Source of the DNA: Oscillospiraceae bacterium
GTDB lineage: Bacteria; Bacillota; Clostridia; Oscillospirales; Oscillospiraceae
DNA: 64,000 bases
Reading direction: 5' to 3'
Assembly (NCBI GenBank): GCA_017624915.1
Contig: JAGAMC010000025.1
Span: 101,672-165,671, forward strand
Shown piece by piece: positions 1 through 9,333 of the stretch. Position 1 is the first letter of the stretch, and each line of letters opens with the position of its first letter. Under the pieces are notes generated by a model. It ran no database searches. It saw only the letters and a program-made list of their open reading frames with translations, and was not told the origin of the DNA. A program made the translations under genes and the position numbers.

Positions 1-348
1 TCTATGACACGGGATAACGATACCCGCAGGTGTGCTGATGAGATTTTCAGGGAAGCTGATATTACTGCCAATACCATTCTGGAGATCGATCGGCTCGTAA
101 CGCTTTATAACTTTATCGAGAATGGGACAGCAGCCTCTATCGTCAGTGATACTCTGGTGCAGCATATGCAGCATCATGCCGGAAAGGTGGTCTTTTATCG
201 ACTTGCATCTGCACGGGCCAGAAGAGAAATCTACGTCTCCTACAAGCGGAACCGTTATTATTCCAAGGCTATGAGGGTCTTTGTAGAATTAATGTTCCGC
301 ATAGAGGAAGAGAGGGAACGGCCGGGAGGAGCAGACAAAACAAATTAG
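1..348 (+). CDS. LysR-family transcriptional regulator, C-terminal part (5' end outside window)
   Basis: The reading frame is open from base 1, so the gene is cut by the window edge; the first in-window ATG at 4 is probably internal. The protein resembles the end of a LysR effector-binding domain: an ATANTILEIDRL-like segment, a stretch ending SIVSDTLV, then VVFYRL and a closing IYVSYKRNRYYSKAM strand-helix. The DNA-binding HTH would lie upstream of the window. The target genes are unknown. The M20 peptidase downstream has its own promoter, so linkage is only suggestive. Confidence 0.75.
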   Translation, partial: SMTRDNDTRRCADEIFREADITANTILEIDRLVTLYNFIENGTAASIVSDTLVQHMQHHAGKVVFYRLASARARREIYVSYKRNRYYSKAMRVFVELMFRIEEERERPGGADKTN

Positions 349-413
349 AGCTGGGCTACGTTGTGAAATCAAAAACGGTTTCGTTTCAGTTTTTTTAATA
401 TATGAAATTTTTC

Positions 414-441
414 TTGCAAAAAATAAAACAGGATATATAAT
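414..441 (+). promoter_or_regulatory. sigma-A promoter for the M20 peptidase
   Basis: TTGCAA at 414-419, 16-bp spacer and TATAAT at 436-441, about 30 bp upstream of the start codon. It sits in an AT-rich intergenic stretch unlike the coding DNA around it. Confidence 0.65.
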
Positions 442-471
442 TGAGGGGAAAGCAGTTTAAAGGAGTGACTC

Positions 472-1608
472 ATGATGCTGATAACGCAGGAAATTCTGAA
501 ATATATGGATGAGCACCGTCAAGAGGCATATGACCTGCTTGTGGAGCTGGCACAGATCCCCGCGCCCTCCAACCAGGAGGAAAAACGCGCCCAATTCTGC
601 AAGGACTGGCTGGAACGTCAGGGCTGTAAGGGCGTCTATATTGACGAGGCGCTGAATGTGATCTGGCCTGTGGGCTGCACCGACAGCAATAAGCTGGTGG
701 TCTATATGGCACACAGCGATGTGGTCTTTCCGGACACTGACCCTCTGCCCCTGAAAGTGGAGAACGGCAGGATCTATTGCCCCGGTGTTGGGGATGATAC
801 CGCCTGCGCGGTGAGTATCATGATGACGGCCAAGTATATTGCCCAAGCCGGCCTACAGCCCGTAGATACGGGTCTGCTGCTGGTGATCAACTCCGGTGAG
901 GAGGGTCTGGGCAATCTGAAGGGATCCCGCAAGATCATGGAGGATTTTGGCCAGCGTGTGGTGGAATTCATCACCTTTGATGGTTATGCACACCGGATTG
1001 CCAATACTACCGTGGGCTCCAAGCGCTATAAGGTGGAAGTGGCTACCGAGGGCGGCCATTCTTACAGTGCGTTCGGTAATCGCAATGCCATCGCCTATAT
1101 GGCCAGCCTCATCAATGCTCTGTACGCCATCAAAGTGCCCACCCGGGGTAAAACCACCTATAACGTGGGCACCATCAGCGGCGGCACCTCTGTCAACACC
1201 ATTGCCCAGAATGCCGAGATGCTCTATGAGTTCCGCTCGGACAACCGGGAGGATCTGGCCGAGATGGAGGAGCATTTCAAGGCTGCCATCGCATTCTATC
1301 AGACCAAAGGAATCGGGATCACCGTCACGCAGGTGGGCGACCGCCCCTGCATGGGTGACATAGATCAGGCGAAGGAGCAGGCTCTCATGGAGCGCGGCGC
1401 CAAAGCGATCAAGAACCACTACGGTTATGATGTGGTTTATTCACCCAGTTCCACCGACTGCAATATCCCCATGTCCAAGGGGATTCCCTCCGTCTGCGTG
1501 GGGACTGTGATGGGCGGCGGAGCCCATACCCGGGGTGAATACGTGGAGATCGACAGCCTGCTGCCCGGGCTCAAAACGGCTGCTGAGATGATCCTGTATC
1601 ATTTCTGA
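472..1608 (+). CDS. M20-family metallopeptidase (tripeptidase/deacylase type)
   Basis: A 378-residue zinc hydrolase of the M20 family, expected to cleave a small peptide or N-acyl amino acid in the cytoplasm. Visible metal and catalytic motifs are AHSDVVF (H81, D83), the GVGDD bridging aspartate near 108, the SGEEG glutamate pair at 143-144 and a C-terminal GGGAHTRGE histidine. A dimerisation (lid) domain occupies about 180-290 and starts near GGHSYS. Tandem ATGs lie at 472 and 475 behind AAGGAGT at 460. The CapA-like gene follows 15 bp downstream, suggesting one transcript. The substrate cannot be told from the sequence. Confidence 0.88.
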   Translation: MMLITQEILKYMDEHRQEAYDLLVELAQIPAPSNQEEKRAQFCKDWLERQGCKGVYIDEALNVIWPVGCTDSNKLVVYMAHSDVVFPDTDPLPLKVENGRIYCPGVGDDTACAVSIMMTAKYIAQAGLQPVDTGLLLVINSGEEGLGNLKGSRKIMEDFGQRVVEFITFDGYAHRIANTTVGSKRYKVEVATEGGHSYSAFGNRNAIAYMASLINALYAIKVPTRGKTTYNVGTISGGTSVNTIAQNAEMLYEFRSDNREDLAEMEEHFKAAIAFYQTKGIGITVTQVGDRPCMGDIDQAKEQALMERGAKAIKNHYGYDVVYSPSSTDCNIPMSKGIPSVCVGTVMGGGAHTRGEYVEIDSLLPGLKTAAEMILYHF

Positions 1609-1623
1609 GAGGGGAGAAGAAGG

Positions 1624-2922
1624 ATGGCAAAAACGACCTTTATTGCCACCGGTGACGCCTTTATGACCCGCCGCCTGCCCGAGAGCGGCTATCCCGGCTT
1701 TGACCGGGTGCGGGAGATCATCGGCGGGCACGAGGTGCGCTTCAATAATCTGGAATTCACCGCCCACGACCACGAGGGCTATCCCGCCGCCTTTTCCGGC
1801 GGAACCTGGGCCATGGTGGAGCCGGAGGTTCTGGATGACCTGAAGCAGTTTGGTTTTAACCTCTACAACACCGCCAACAACCATTCTCTGGACTACAGCC
1901 ACGGCGGCCTGCTGGCCACCCTGAAGCATATGCGTGCGCGCAATATGGCGGCCGCCGGTACGGGCAAGAATCTGTTTGATGCATCGGCCCCTGCCTATCT
2001 GGATACCCCCAATGCCCGGGTGGCCATGCTGGGCATGAGCTCCTCTTTCCATGACAGCGACATTGCCGGCAACCAGAGCCTGAACATGGACGGTCGCCCC
2101 GGTGTGAATGCCCTGCGGGTGTCCACTACATATACGGTGGAAAAGAAGTACTACGAAATGCTGAAAGAGGTGGCCTCCGCCACCCTGATGAATGCCGGGC
2201 AGGAGCGCATGATCCACAACGGATTTTCCAATCCGCTGCCCGAGGGAAAGCTGAACTTCGGCGGCATGTCTTTTGTGTTGGGCGAGGTCAACGAACGCCA
2301 TACCGCACCCAACCAAACGGACATGGCCCGCATGGAGGCGCAGATCCGGGAGGCCCGCCGACAGGCGGACTATGTACTGGTCAGCATCCATTCCCATCAG
2401 AGTCCGGGACTGGACACCACCGAACCGGACGAGTTTCTGGTAGAGTTTGCCCATCGGTGTATCGACGCCGGTGCGGACGCCATTCTGGGCCACGGACCTC
2501 ATGAGCTGCGGGGTATTGAAATTTATAGGAAGAAGCCCATTTTCTACAGCTTGGGCAACTTTATCTTCCAGACGGACACCACCCGGCTTCAGCCCGCCGA
2601 GGCCTATGAGAACAAAAAGATGCCCGCCGGCAGTTTCCCGGGCGAACTGTTTGACCTGCGCAGCAAGAACGGTACTCAGGGCTACTGCGTACAGGAGAAT
2701 ATCTGGCGTTCCGTCATGGCGGGATTCACTGCCGAAGATGGAGAGATCACCGAGATCAAACTGTATCCGATCGATTTGAATATGGGTGCCAAGCGCAGCC
2801 GGATCGGCTGGCCCTCCGTCCCGGAGGATGATGCGGTTTTGCATTATCTGGCCCGGTTGAGTGAGCCTTACGGAACAAAGCTCGAGATCAACGGTGGCCT
2901 TGCCACCATAAAGGTGAAATAA
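1624..2922 (+). CDS. CapA family (PgsA-type) metallophosphatase-like protein
   Basis: A 432-residue protein of the CapA/PGA_cap family, which is related to calcineurin-type metallophosphatases and first known from poly-gamma-glutamate capsule synthesis. Motifs seen: ATGDAFM at 8-14, NNLE at 41-44, ANNHSLDY at 84-91 and the late GHGPHELRG/YSLGNFIFQ pair typical of the family. No signal peptide or membrane anchor is visible, unlike many capsule CapA proteins, so a cytoplasmic role is more likely. It lies 15 bp after the M20 gene with GGGGAGAAGAAGG before the ATG. The true substrate is unknown, though linkage to a peptidase fits peptide catabolism. Confidence 0.85.
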   Translation: MAKTTFIATGDAFMTRRLPESGYPGFDRVREIIGGHEVRFNNLEFTAHDHEGYPAAFSGGTWAMVEPEVLDDLKQFGFNLYNTANNHSLDYSHGGLLATLKHMRARNMAAAGTGKNLFDASAPAYLDTPNARVAMLGMSSSFHDSDIAGNQSLNMDGRPGVNALRVSTTYTVEKKYYEMLKEVASATLMNAGQERMIHNGFSNPLPEGKLNFGGMSFVLGEVNERHTAPNQTDMARMEAQIREARRQADYVLVSIHSHQSPGLDTTEPDEFLVEFAHRCIDAGADAILGHGPHELRGIEIYRKKPIFYSLGNFIFQTDTTRLQPAEAYENKKMPAGSFPGELFDLRSKNGTQGYCVQENIWRSVMAGFTAEDGEITEIKLYPIDLNMGAKRSRIGWPSVPEDDAVLHYLARLSEPYGTKLEINGGLATIKVK

Positions 2923-2931
2923 TTGAAAAGT

Positions 2932-2962
2932 AGGGGACAGATGCCGTGCATCTGTCCCTTTC
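2932..2962 (+). terminator. Rho-independent terminator after the CapA gene
   Basis: A 10-bp perfect stem (GGGACAGATG / CATCTGTCCC) with a short loop is followed by TTTCCTGTTT. It lies between two convergent genes and could act weakly in the other direction. Confidence 0.6.
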
Positions 2963-2966
2963 CTGT

Positions 2967-4268
2967 TTATGCGCCCGCAAGACCGGACAGGTCGTTTTGG
3001 ATCCGGAACATGGAATTCAGCACCAGCCAGTTTTGAGGAAACGGCCGCATAAGATTCCAGTAGCCTGCACCAAGAAGACTGTAGCGGGAGATGAGAGACA
3101 GCTTGGCACGGATGCTGCGGGCATCTTCAAACCACACCTCGTGCTCCTGACCGGCTGCGTCCCGATAGCGGAAGAAGGGGGCCTGTGCCGCGCTGTCATA
3201 GAATATCTCCACGCCGTTGTTGGAAGCCAGCGTAACGGCGTACTGGTTGGAGATGGAGGCGGCCTTGCTGGTGCCCTGCACAAAGGGGAGAGGCCAGTCG
3301 TAGCCGTAGTTGGGGATACCCAACAGGATCTTATTGGCCGGGATCTCCGACAGGGCGTACTCCACCACCCTGCGCACATTGGGAAGGGGCGCCACCGCCA
3401 TGGGCGGGCCGTAGGTGTACCCCCACTCGTAAGTCATCAACAGAACCGCGTCCGCCGCCTCACCCAGCAGGCGGTAGTTGTGCCCCTCGTAGAGCAGTCC
3501 CCGCTGATCGGCACTTGTTTTTGGGGCGAGGGCGACGATGACCGGATAACCCAAAGGGGAGAGTGTCTGCCTCAGGCGGGTGATAAAGGCGGCATAGGCC
3601 TGAGCATCCTGGGCAAGGACAAATTCAAAATCCACGTCCAAAGCCTGATACCCCTTTGAGCGCATGGTGGACAGAATGGAGGAGATGAGGGTGGCCTGCA
3701 CCTGCTCATTGTTGAGCACAAGATTTGCAAGGGCATTGTCAAAGCTGCCCTCTTCGGTCAGGGTGGAAAGGTGCATGACCGGAGTGACACCCAGCTGCCG
3801 GGCGGCGGCGATCAGCTGCCCGTCATCCAGATCCACCAGCGTGCCGTCCGGACGGATTCCATAGGTGAAGGGGATCAGACCGGAGATATAGGGCAGGGTA
3901 CGCTGAAGCAGGCCTTTATCCACAAAGGGGTAAGCGTAGCCGGTGACCAGCGCGCTGCCTGACGGGTCGCTCTCATCGGCCAGTACCAGCGTCTGCCCTG
4001 CAAAGATGGCGGGATCGCCGCGCAGGATGGGGTTCAGGCGCAGCAGCTCCCGGACGGATAAGCCGGAGCGGCGGGAAACGGATAACAGAGTGTCCCCCGG
4101 CTGGACAACATAGGTCCTTTGCGGGTAGCGGACCACCACAGTCTGCCCGACCACCAGCCGGTCGGGATTGGGCAGCTGATTGTCGGCGGCCAGCAGGGAG
4201 AGGGAAACGCCGTACTCGTCAGCGATGGAGACAAGGGTGTCTCCCGCACGTACCACATGGATGTCCAC
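2967..4268 (-). CDS. LysM-LysM-GH18 glycoside hydrolase (YaaH/SleL-type)
   Basis: A 433-residue protein with two LysM peptidoglycan-binding repeats (about 3-48 and 52-96) and a glycosidase family 18 domain from about 107. The catalytic D-x-D-x-E motif is D211-V-D-F-E215 in GYQALDVDFEF. Homologues such as B. subtilis YaaH are spore-coat or germination N-acetylglucosaminidases acting on cortex fragments. The start is GTG at 4268 with GGGGGTG upstream. There is no signal peptide, as expected for a coat protein made in the mother cell. It lies 13 bp after an amidase gene, so the two form a wall-hydrolase operon. Confidence 0.88.
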   Translation of the reverse strand: MDIHVVRAGDTLVSIADEYGVSLSLLAADNQLPNPDRLVVGQTVVVRYPQRTYVVQPGDTLLSVSRRSGLSVRELLRLNPILRGDPAIFAGQTLVLADESDPSGSALVTGYAYPFVDKGLLQRTLPYISGLIPFTYGIRPDGTLVDLDDGQLIAAARQLGVTPVMHLSTLTEEGSFDNALANLVLNNEQVQATLISSILSTMRSKGYQALDVDFEFVLAQDAQAYAAFITRLRQTLSPLGYPVIVALAPKTSADQRGLLYEGHNYRLLGEAADAVLLMTYEWGYTYGPPMAVAPLPNVRRVVEYALSEIPANKILLGIPNYGYDWPLPFVQGTSKAASISNQYAVTLASNNGVEIFYDSAAQAPFFRYRDAAGQEHEVWFEDARSIRAKLSLISRYSLLGAGYWNLMRPFPQNWLVLNSMFRIQNDLSGLAGA

Positions 4269-4281
4269 AGCGCACCCCCGT

Positions 4282-5022
4282 TCAGGTCAATGTGATATAG
4301 TCGCTGCTGGCGTAACCGATCTGCCCGTTGTAGCGGACCAGATACCAGCCCTGCCATTCGTTCAGGACGGTGATGGGTGCGCCGTCGTATGCCTGCGCGA
4401 TGACGGGTGCGCCGGTGTTGGGTCGGCTTCGGATGTTCAGCCGGCCCCAGTTCACATCCACAACGCCCGAGCGCGGCGGCCGGGGGGTGAGGAAGGGGAT
4501 GCCGAAGTATTCCGTCAGAGACAGGACAATGTTGCGGGCGATGGGTTCAATGTTGTTTTTGATCCATGCCGCATCGTCATAGTTGTCGTGATAGGCCAGC
4601 TCGAGGAATACCGCCGGGGCCCGGGTACGGCGAAGTTCTCCAATGGTTGTGGAGGGCAGGGCGCGCACGTCGTCGGGCAGGGGATAGATGGAGCGCAGGT
4701 TGTTGGCCATGATCTCGGCCGCCCTCCGGCCCTGTACGCTGCCGGGATAGTAGAATACGATGGAGCCACGGACTGTGCCGTAGCGGCCCTCCGGAGCGGC
4801 GTTGGAGTGGATGGCTACGTGCAGGTCATAGTTACCGGCATTGGACGCGGTGATGGAGCTTGCCGCCGTCATTTCGGGAGTATTGCGGACATACTGGATG
4901 CCAGACGAATCCAGATAAGGGATCATAGCGTCCGCAATGAGATTCATATAATATTCCTCGCTGCCGCCGCTGACAAAGAGATTGCTCTGTTGGGTGGAGG
5001 GGGAAAGATAAATAATGGGCAT
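4282..5022 (-). CDS. N-acetylmuramoyl-L-alanine amidase with C-terminal SH3b domain
   Basis: The gene starts at ATG 5022 behind a perfect AGGAGG (5031-5036); the longer frame upstream is spurious. The 246-residue protein is an amidase_3 fold: GGSEEYYMN (Glu at 22-23), VAIHSNA (H72) and the late VFLELAYHDN glutamate. The first canonical zinc histidine (usually DPGHGG) is replaced by YLSPSTQQSN, as in a clostridial subgroup. An SH3b wall-binding domain fills about 185-246. No signal peptide is present, so it may be spore-associated or used inside the mother cell. It is upstream of the LysM-GH18 gene. Confidence 0.83.
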   Translation of the reverse strand: MPIIYLSPSTQQSNLFVSGGSEEYYMNLIADAMIPYLDSSGIQYVRNTPEMTAASSITASNAGNYDLHVAIHSNAAPEGRYGTVRGSIVFYYPGSVQGRRAAEIMANNLRSIYPLPDDVRALPSTTIGELRRTRAPAVFLELAYHDNYDDAAWIKNNIEPIARNIVLSLTEYFGIPFLTPRPPRSGVVDVNWGRLNIRSRPNTGAPVIAQAYDGAPITVLNEWQGWYLVRYNGQIGYASSDYITLT

Positions 5023-5044
5023 AAAGATACCTCCTGTTCCCTCT

Positions 5045-5074
5045 ATACTATGCAAAAATTTGTTTTCTGTGCAA
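5045..5074 (-). promoter_or_regulatory. Putative sigma-A promoter for the amidase operon
   Basis: On the minus strand TTGCAC (5069-5074), 18-bp spacer, TAGTAT (5045-5050), some 20 bp before the start codon. The match is moderate. Confidence 0.4.
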
Positions 5075-5134
5075 CCGGAGCAAACGGATTGCGTCTTTAC
5101 AGACAAAGACAATGAATAAGGGAGGTAAAACGAC

Positions 5135-6112
5135 ATGAAAAACAAAAAACGGTTCTTTGCAGTGATCCTGACAGTGTGCATGTGCATATCCCTCGCTGCC
5201 TGCGGGGCGGGAAGCGGCGATATGACCGCACAGGGGGGCACTGCGGCTGACGGTGACTACAACTGGAAAGGGGAGATGGAGGCTCCCGGCGCGCTCTATG
5301 ACAGCGCAGTTTCTGAGAGCGTAACAAACACCGGTACTTCGGATAAGAAGACGAACTCTGCTCTCTATCAGAACAGCGACGTAAAGCTCATCCGTCGGGC
5401 GTGGCTCACCGTACAGACGGTGGAATTTGATCAGTCTGTGGCGGCGCTGGAAGAGATCGTAATCGAGTTGAACGGATATTATGAAAATGCCCAGCTGCAC
5501 AGCGGAAGCTATTATAACCGGGACGGAAACCGCTCCGGGGAATACACCATTCGCATTCCCTCGTCCGCTTACGACAAGTTTATGTCGCAGATCGGCGGGA
5601 TCGGCCACCTGACCCGGCGCAACGAGAGCAGCGAGGACGTAGGCGAGGTGTACTATGACACCGAGGCACGCCTTGCCACCCAGCGCACCAAGCAGGAACG
5701 GCTGCTGGCTCTTCTGAAGAAGGCCCAGAGCATGGAGGACATCATCGCGCTGGAAAGCGCGCTGTCCGATGTGGAATACCAGATCGAACGCTACAGCAGT
5801 GATCTGAAGCGGTATGACAGTCTCATCGGCTATTCCACGCTCAACGTTACCATCGACGAGGTGATCCGCATCGTGGACGAGCCGGGACAGCGGGAATCCC
5901 TGTTTGCCCGCATGAAGGCCGGTGTGGTCAGCAGTGCGGACGGGCTGGTGGACGGTGTGCAGAATGTGCTGGTATGGCTGTCCTACAATCTGTTTGGATT
6001 GCTGGTGACCGCAGGAATCCTGGGCTGCGGCGGGGTGCTGCTGTACGGCAGGATCAAAAACAGAAAGATGATCAAGCAGAAGCCTGCCGACGAGGAACAG
6101 CCGACAGAATAA
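5135..6112 (+). CDS. DUF4349 domain-containing lipoprotein
   Basis: A 325-residue envelope protein. Residues 1-23 form a lipoprotein signal ending in the lipobox LAAC (C23), then a low-complexity linker to about 75. The DUF4349 domain covers about 80-265, with a long predicted coiled-coil around RTKQERLLALLKKAQSMEDI. A transmembrane helix lies near 278-300 with a short charged cytoplasmic tail. GGGAGGT precedes ATG 5135. The biochemical function of DUF4349 proteins is not known; the anchor at each end suggests a structural or sensing role at the membrane. Confidence 0.85.
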   Translation: MKNKKRFFAVILTVCMCISLAACGAGSGDMTAQGGTAADGDYNWKGEMEAPGALYDSAVSESVTNTGTSDKKTNSALYQNSDVKLIRRAWLTVQTVEFDQSVAALEEIVIELNGYYENAQLHSGSYYNRDGNRSGEYTIRIPSSAYDKFMSQIGGIGHLTRRNESSEDVGEVYYDTEARLATQRTKQERLLALLKKAQSMEDIIALESALSDVEYQIERYSSDLKRYDSLIGYSTLNVTIDEVIRIVDEPGQRESLFARMKAGVVSSADGLVDGVQNVLVWLSYNLFGLLVTAGILGCGGVLLYGRIKNRKMIKQKPADEEQPTE

Positions 6113-6257
6113 AAGACAGGGAATCGTTTGTCGATCCGATTTTAAGTTGAATAAAAGGAAAATTTAAAAGACTGCTCCAAATCATCGAGCTTGTTGACTT
6201 GGAGGCCGTTCTGTGATAGCTTACAATAAACATTCTGCGAAAGGACGGCAGGTTACG

Positions 6258-7424
6258 ATGAATTCCCAAATTCAAGAACAAATGCTTCGGTTTATAGATG
6301 CGCATGAGGCGGAAATGATCGACTTCTGGCGAAAGCTCGTTCTTCTGGAAAGCCCCTCCGATCACAAGGCTGGAGTGGATGCGGTAGGACAGCTTTTGGC
6401 GCAGTTTTGTACCCAGCGTCTGGGGTATCATCTGCGCTGGCTGGAGGATAAAGTCTATGGAAATTGCCTTGCAGCCTGCTCCTGCCCCTTTGAGGAATAT
6501 AAAAACGGAATTGCCATCTCTGCCCACATGGATACTGTTCATGCGGTGGGCTCCTTCGATCCTGTTCTGGAGGAAGACGATACGTATCTTTACGGCCCGG
6601 GAGCCGGTGACTGCAAAGGTGGCATTGTGATGGCCCTGATGACGGCCATGGCCCTGAAGGAAATCGGTTACGCTGAGCGCCCCATAAAACTCCTGTTTGC
6701 CGCGGATGAGGAGAGCGGAGGGCCTACCGGGAAGGTTTTTTATCCCCGGGAACTGGCGGGGTCTGCCGTTATGCTCAATGCGGAATCCGGCATTCAGGAG
6801 AAAATCGTTACCGGCAGAAAGGCCAGTTTGATTGCGGTGTATGACATTGAAGGGGAGGCGGCCCATGTCGGATATCTGACTGACCGTCCCAAAAGCGCCA
6901 TCCGGGAAGCGGCAAAGAAGCTTTTGGCGCTGGAGGATGCTTCGGATTATCATATGCTCACCTTCGTCGGCGGCGTGATCCATGGCGGAACGGTGGCAAC
7001 AAGTGTGCCGGGCAGCTGCAGTTTGCAGGTGAATGTGCGCATCCGGGATGACAGCGCTGTGGAGAAGGCGATTGGCATCCTGGAGGAGGTGGCACAGACC
7101 ACCTATGTGCCCGGAACCTCCTGCCGGCTGACGATTCGAGGGAACCGTGTTCCTATGAGTGAACGGCCGGAAAACCTGTGGTTGTGTCAGCGGTTTTCGC
7201 AGGCGTCTGAAGAGCTGGGGTATGCGCCCTATGAACCTCTTTTCTCCGGTGGGGCTTCCGATGCGGCTTATGCTTCCGGTGCGGGGATCCCGGTGATCTG
7301 TGCCTCCGGTCCTGTGGTGAATTTTCAGCATACACGCGCAGAGCGTGTTTTGAAGTGTTCCATGGCAGAAAGAGCAAAGGTCCACGTAAAGGTAATCGCA
7401 GAGCTGCCGGATAGGCTTGGCTAA
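6258..7424 (+). CDS. M20-family peptidase (ArgE/DapE/CPG2-like)
   Basis: A second M20 zinc hydrolase, 388 residues from ATG 6258. Motifs: ISAHMDTVH (metal His and Asp), GPGAGDCKGG (bridging Asp), ADEESGG (catalytic/metal Glu pair), the ESG stretch and a late FQHTRAE histidine. An upstream in-frame GTG at 6213 has an excellent GGAGG seven bases before it, so the protein could be 15 residues longer; the conserved domain starts only after 6258. It is only distantly related to the first M20 gene here. It could deacylate or cleave an amino-acid conjugate; the substrate is unknown. Confidence 0.85.
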   Translation: MNSQIQEQMLRFIDAHEAEMIDFWRKLVLLESPSDHKAGVDAVGQLLAQFCTQRLGYHLRWLEDKVYGNCLAACSCPFEEYKNGIAISAHMDTVHAVGSFDPVLEEDDTYLYGPGAGDCKGGIVMALMTAMALKEIGYAERPIKLLFAADEESGGPTGKVFYPRELAGSAVMLNAESGIQEKIVTGRKASLIAVYDIEGEAAHVGYLTDRPKSAIREAAKKLLALEDASDYHMLTFVGGVIHGGTVATSVPGSCSLQVNVRIRDDSAVEKAIGILEEVAQTTYVPGTSCRLTIRGNRVPMSERPENLWLCQRFSQASEELGYAPYEPLFSGGASDAAYASGAGIPVICASGPVVNFQHTRAERVLKCSMAERAKVHVKVIAELPDRLG

Positions 7425-7444
7425 GAGAATAGAAAAACATTTAA

Positions 7445-7477
7445 CCCGACCTGCGAGTGTTCACAGGTCGGGTTTTT
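7445..7477 (+). terminator. Terminator of the second M20 gene
   Basis: A CCCGACCTG / CAGGTCGGG stem with a 10-base loop is followed by TTTTT. Confidence 0.8.
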
Positions 7478-7483
7478 GCATAC

Positions 7484-7516
7484 AAAAACTGGCACAGCAG
7501 TTCAGTCTGCTGTGCC
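7484..7516 (-). terminator. Terminator of pckA
   Basis: A GGCACAGCAG / CTGCTGTGCC stem with a 6-base loop is followed on the minus strand by AGTTTTTG. It is back to back with the opposing terminator at 7445. Confidence 0.8.
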
Positions 7517-7536
7517 AGTTGAGATGTATATTAAAC

Positions 7537-9144
7537 TTACTCCGCCTTGGGGCCGGCAGCCACCAGCGCCTTACCGGCAGCGTTGCCGGTATATTTGACA
7601 AAGTTCTTTTCAAAGCGGGCGGCCAAATCCTTGGCCTTGGCTTCCCATTCGGACACATTGGCATAGGTGTCGCGGGGATCCAGAATGGCAGGATCCACAC
7701 CGGGCAGGGCGGTGGGCACCTCCAGACCGAAGTAGGGAATGGTCTTGGTCTCGGCCTTCAGGATGGAGCCGTCCAGAATGGCGTCGATGATGCCGCGGGT
7801 ATCCTTGATGGAGATGCGCTTGCCGGTGCCGTTCCAACCGGTGTTGACCAGATAGGCCTTGGCGCCGGATTTGGCCATCTTCTTCACCAGTTCCTCACCA
7901 TACTTGGTGGGATGCAGCTCCAGGAACGCCTGGCCGAAGCAGGCGGAGAAGGTGGGGGTGGGCTCGGTGATGCCGCGCTCGGTGCCGGCCAGCTTGGAGG
8001 TGAAGCCGGACAGGAAGTAGTACTGGGTCTGCTCCGGGGTCAGAATGGACACGGGAGGCAGCACGCCGAAGGCATCGGCAGACAGGAAGATGACGTTTTT
8101 GGCGTCGGGGCCCTTGGAGGCGGGACGGACGATCTTTTCGATGTGGTCGATGGGATAGGATACGCGGGTGTTCTCGGTGACGGAGCCGTCAGCAAAGTCG
8201 CACTTGCCGCTCTCGTTCACGGTGACGTTCTCCAGCAGGGCGTTGCGCTTGATGGCGTTGTAGATGTCGGGCTCGGCGTCCTTGTCCAGGTTGATGACCT
8301 TGGCGTAGCAGCCGCCCTCAAAGTTGAACACGCCCTCGTCATCCCAGCCGTGCTCGTCATCGCCGATGAGCAGACGCTTGGGGTCGGTGGACAGGGTGGT
8401 CTTGCCGGTGCCGGACAGGCCGAAGAACAGGGCGGTATTCTCGCCGTTCATGTCGGTGTTGGCGGAGCAGTGCATGGAGGCCATGCCGCGCAGGGGCAGG
8501 TAATAGTTCATCATGGAGAACATACCCTTTTTCATCTCGCCGCCATACCAGGTGTTCAGAATGACCTGCTCTTTGGAGGTCAGGTTGAAAATCGCGGCAG
8601 TCTCGGAGTTCAGACCCAGCTCCTTATAGTTGGTCACCTTGGCCTTGGCGGCGTTGTAGGAAACGAAGTCAGGCTCGAAGTTCTTCAGTTCCTCGGCGGT
8701 GGGGGCGATGAACATGTTTTTCACAAAGTGAGCCTGCCAGGCCACCTCCATGATGAAACGGATGGCCATGCGGGAGTCCTTGTTGGTGCCGCAGAACACG
8801 TCCATGACATACAGCTTCTTGTTGGACAGCTGTTCCACAGCCAGACGCTTGCACTCGTCCCAGGCCTCCTTGGAGGCGGGCTTGTTGTCGTTTTTAAACT
8901 CGTCGGAGGTCCACCACACAGTATCCTTGGAAACATCGTCCATAACGATGAATTTGTCCTTGGGGGAGCGGCCGGTGTAGATACCGGTCATAACGTTGAC
9001 GGAACCCAGCTCGGTCAGCTGGCCCTTCTCATAACCCTCCAGAGCGGGGTCCATCTCCGCCTCGAACAACTGCTCGTAGGTGGGATTGTAGATCAGCTCG
9101 GTGGTGCCGGTAATGCCGTATTTTTCAAGTTCCTGAATGATCAT
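7537..9144 (-). CDS. pckA: Phosphoenolpyruvate carboxykinase (ATP)
   Basis: A 535-residue enzyme, the usual length, that interconverts oxaloacetate plus ATP and PEP plus CO2. In fermentative gut anaerobes it often runs towards oxaloacetate. Motifs: TGRSPKDKF near 58, the kinase-1a P-loop GLSGTGKTT near 237-245, kinase-2 LIGDDEHGW near 254-262, NTRVSYP, and the conserved [21 protein letters not shown] lies just before ATG 9144. It is monocistronic, with its own promoter and terminator. Confidence 0.97.
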   Translation of the reverse strand: MIIQELEKYGITGTTELIYNPTYEQLFEAEMDPALEGYEKGQLTELGSVNVMTGIYTGRSPKDKFIVMDDVSKDTVWWTSDEFKNDNKPASKEAWDECKRLAVEQLSNKKLYVMDVFCGTNKDSRMAIRFIMEVAWQAHFVKNMFIAPTAEELKNFEPDFVSYNAAKAKVTNYKELGLNSETAAIFNLTSKEQVILNTWYGGEMKKGMFSMMNYYLPLRGMASMHCSANTDMNGENTALFFGLSGTGKTTLSTDPKRLLIGDDEHGWDDEGVFNFEGGCYAKVINLDKDAEPDIYNAIKRNALLENVTVNESGKCDFADGSVTENTRVSYPIDHIEKIVRPASKGPDAKNVIFLSADAFGVLPPVSILTPEQTQYYFLSGFTSKLAGTERGITEPTPTFSACFGQAFLELHPTKYGEELVKKMAKSGAKAYLVNTGWNGTGKRISIKDTRGIIDAILDGSILKAETKTIPYFGLEVPTALPGVDPAILDPRDTYANVSEWEAKAKDLAARFEKNFVKYTGNAAGKALVAAGPKAE

Positions 9145-9191
9145 AAAGTGTACCTCCTTGAATTATATATAGAACTGTTACAGCCTATGGA

Positions 9192-9220
9192 ATTGTACAA
9201 TAATTTAACATTAAAAGCAA
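9192..9220 (-). promoter_or_regulatory. sigma-A promoter for pckA
   Basis: On the minus strand TTGCTT (9215-9220), 17-bp spacer, TACAAT (9192-9197), giving a leader of about 45 nt. The rest of the 9145-9333 gap holds no gene. Confidence 0.6.
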
Positions 9221-9333
9221 GCGCTGAAAAAGTCGTTCGTAAATAATCACAGATACTCGCCTGTGCCGCCCTCCGATTTTTACGTAAGCGACAGGAAAGA
9301 AAATACAGCGCATTTGATTATCGACCGTCTTTG

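Noticed and set aside
7417-9246. A 609-codon plus-strand open frame opposite pckA
   Set aside because: It is an antisense shadow caused by GC-rich codon bias; the minus-strand frame is an unmistakable PEP carboxykinase with promoter, ribosome site and terminator.
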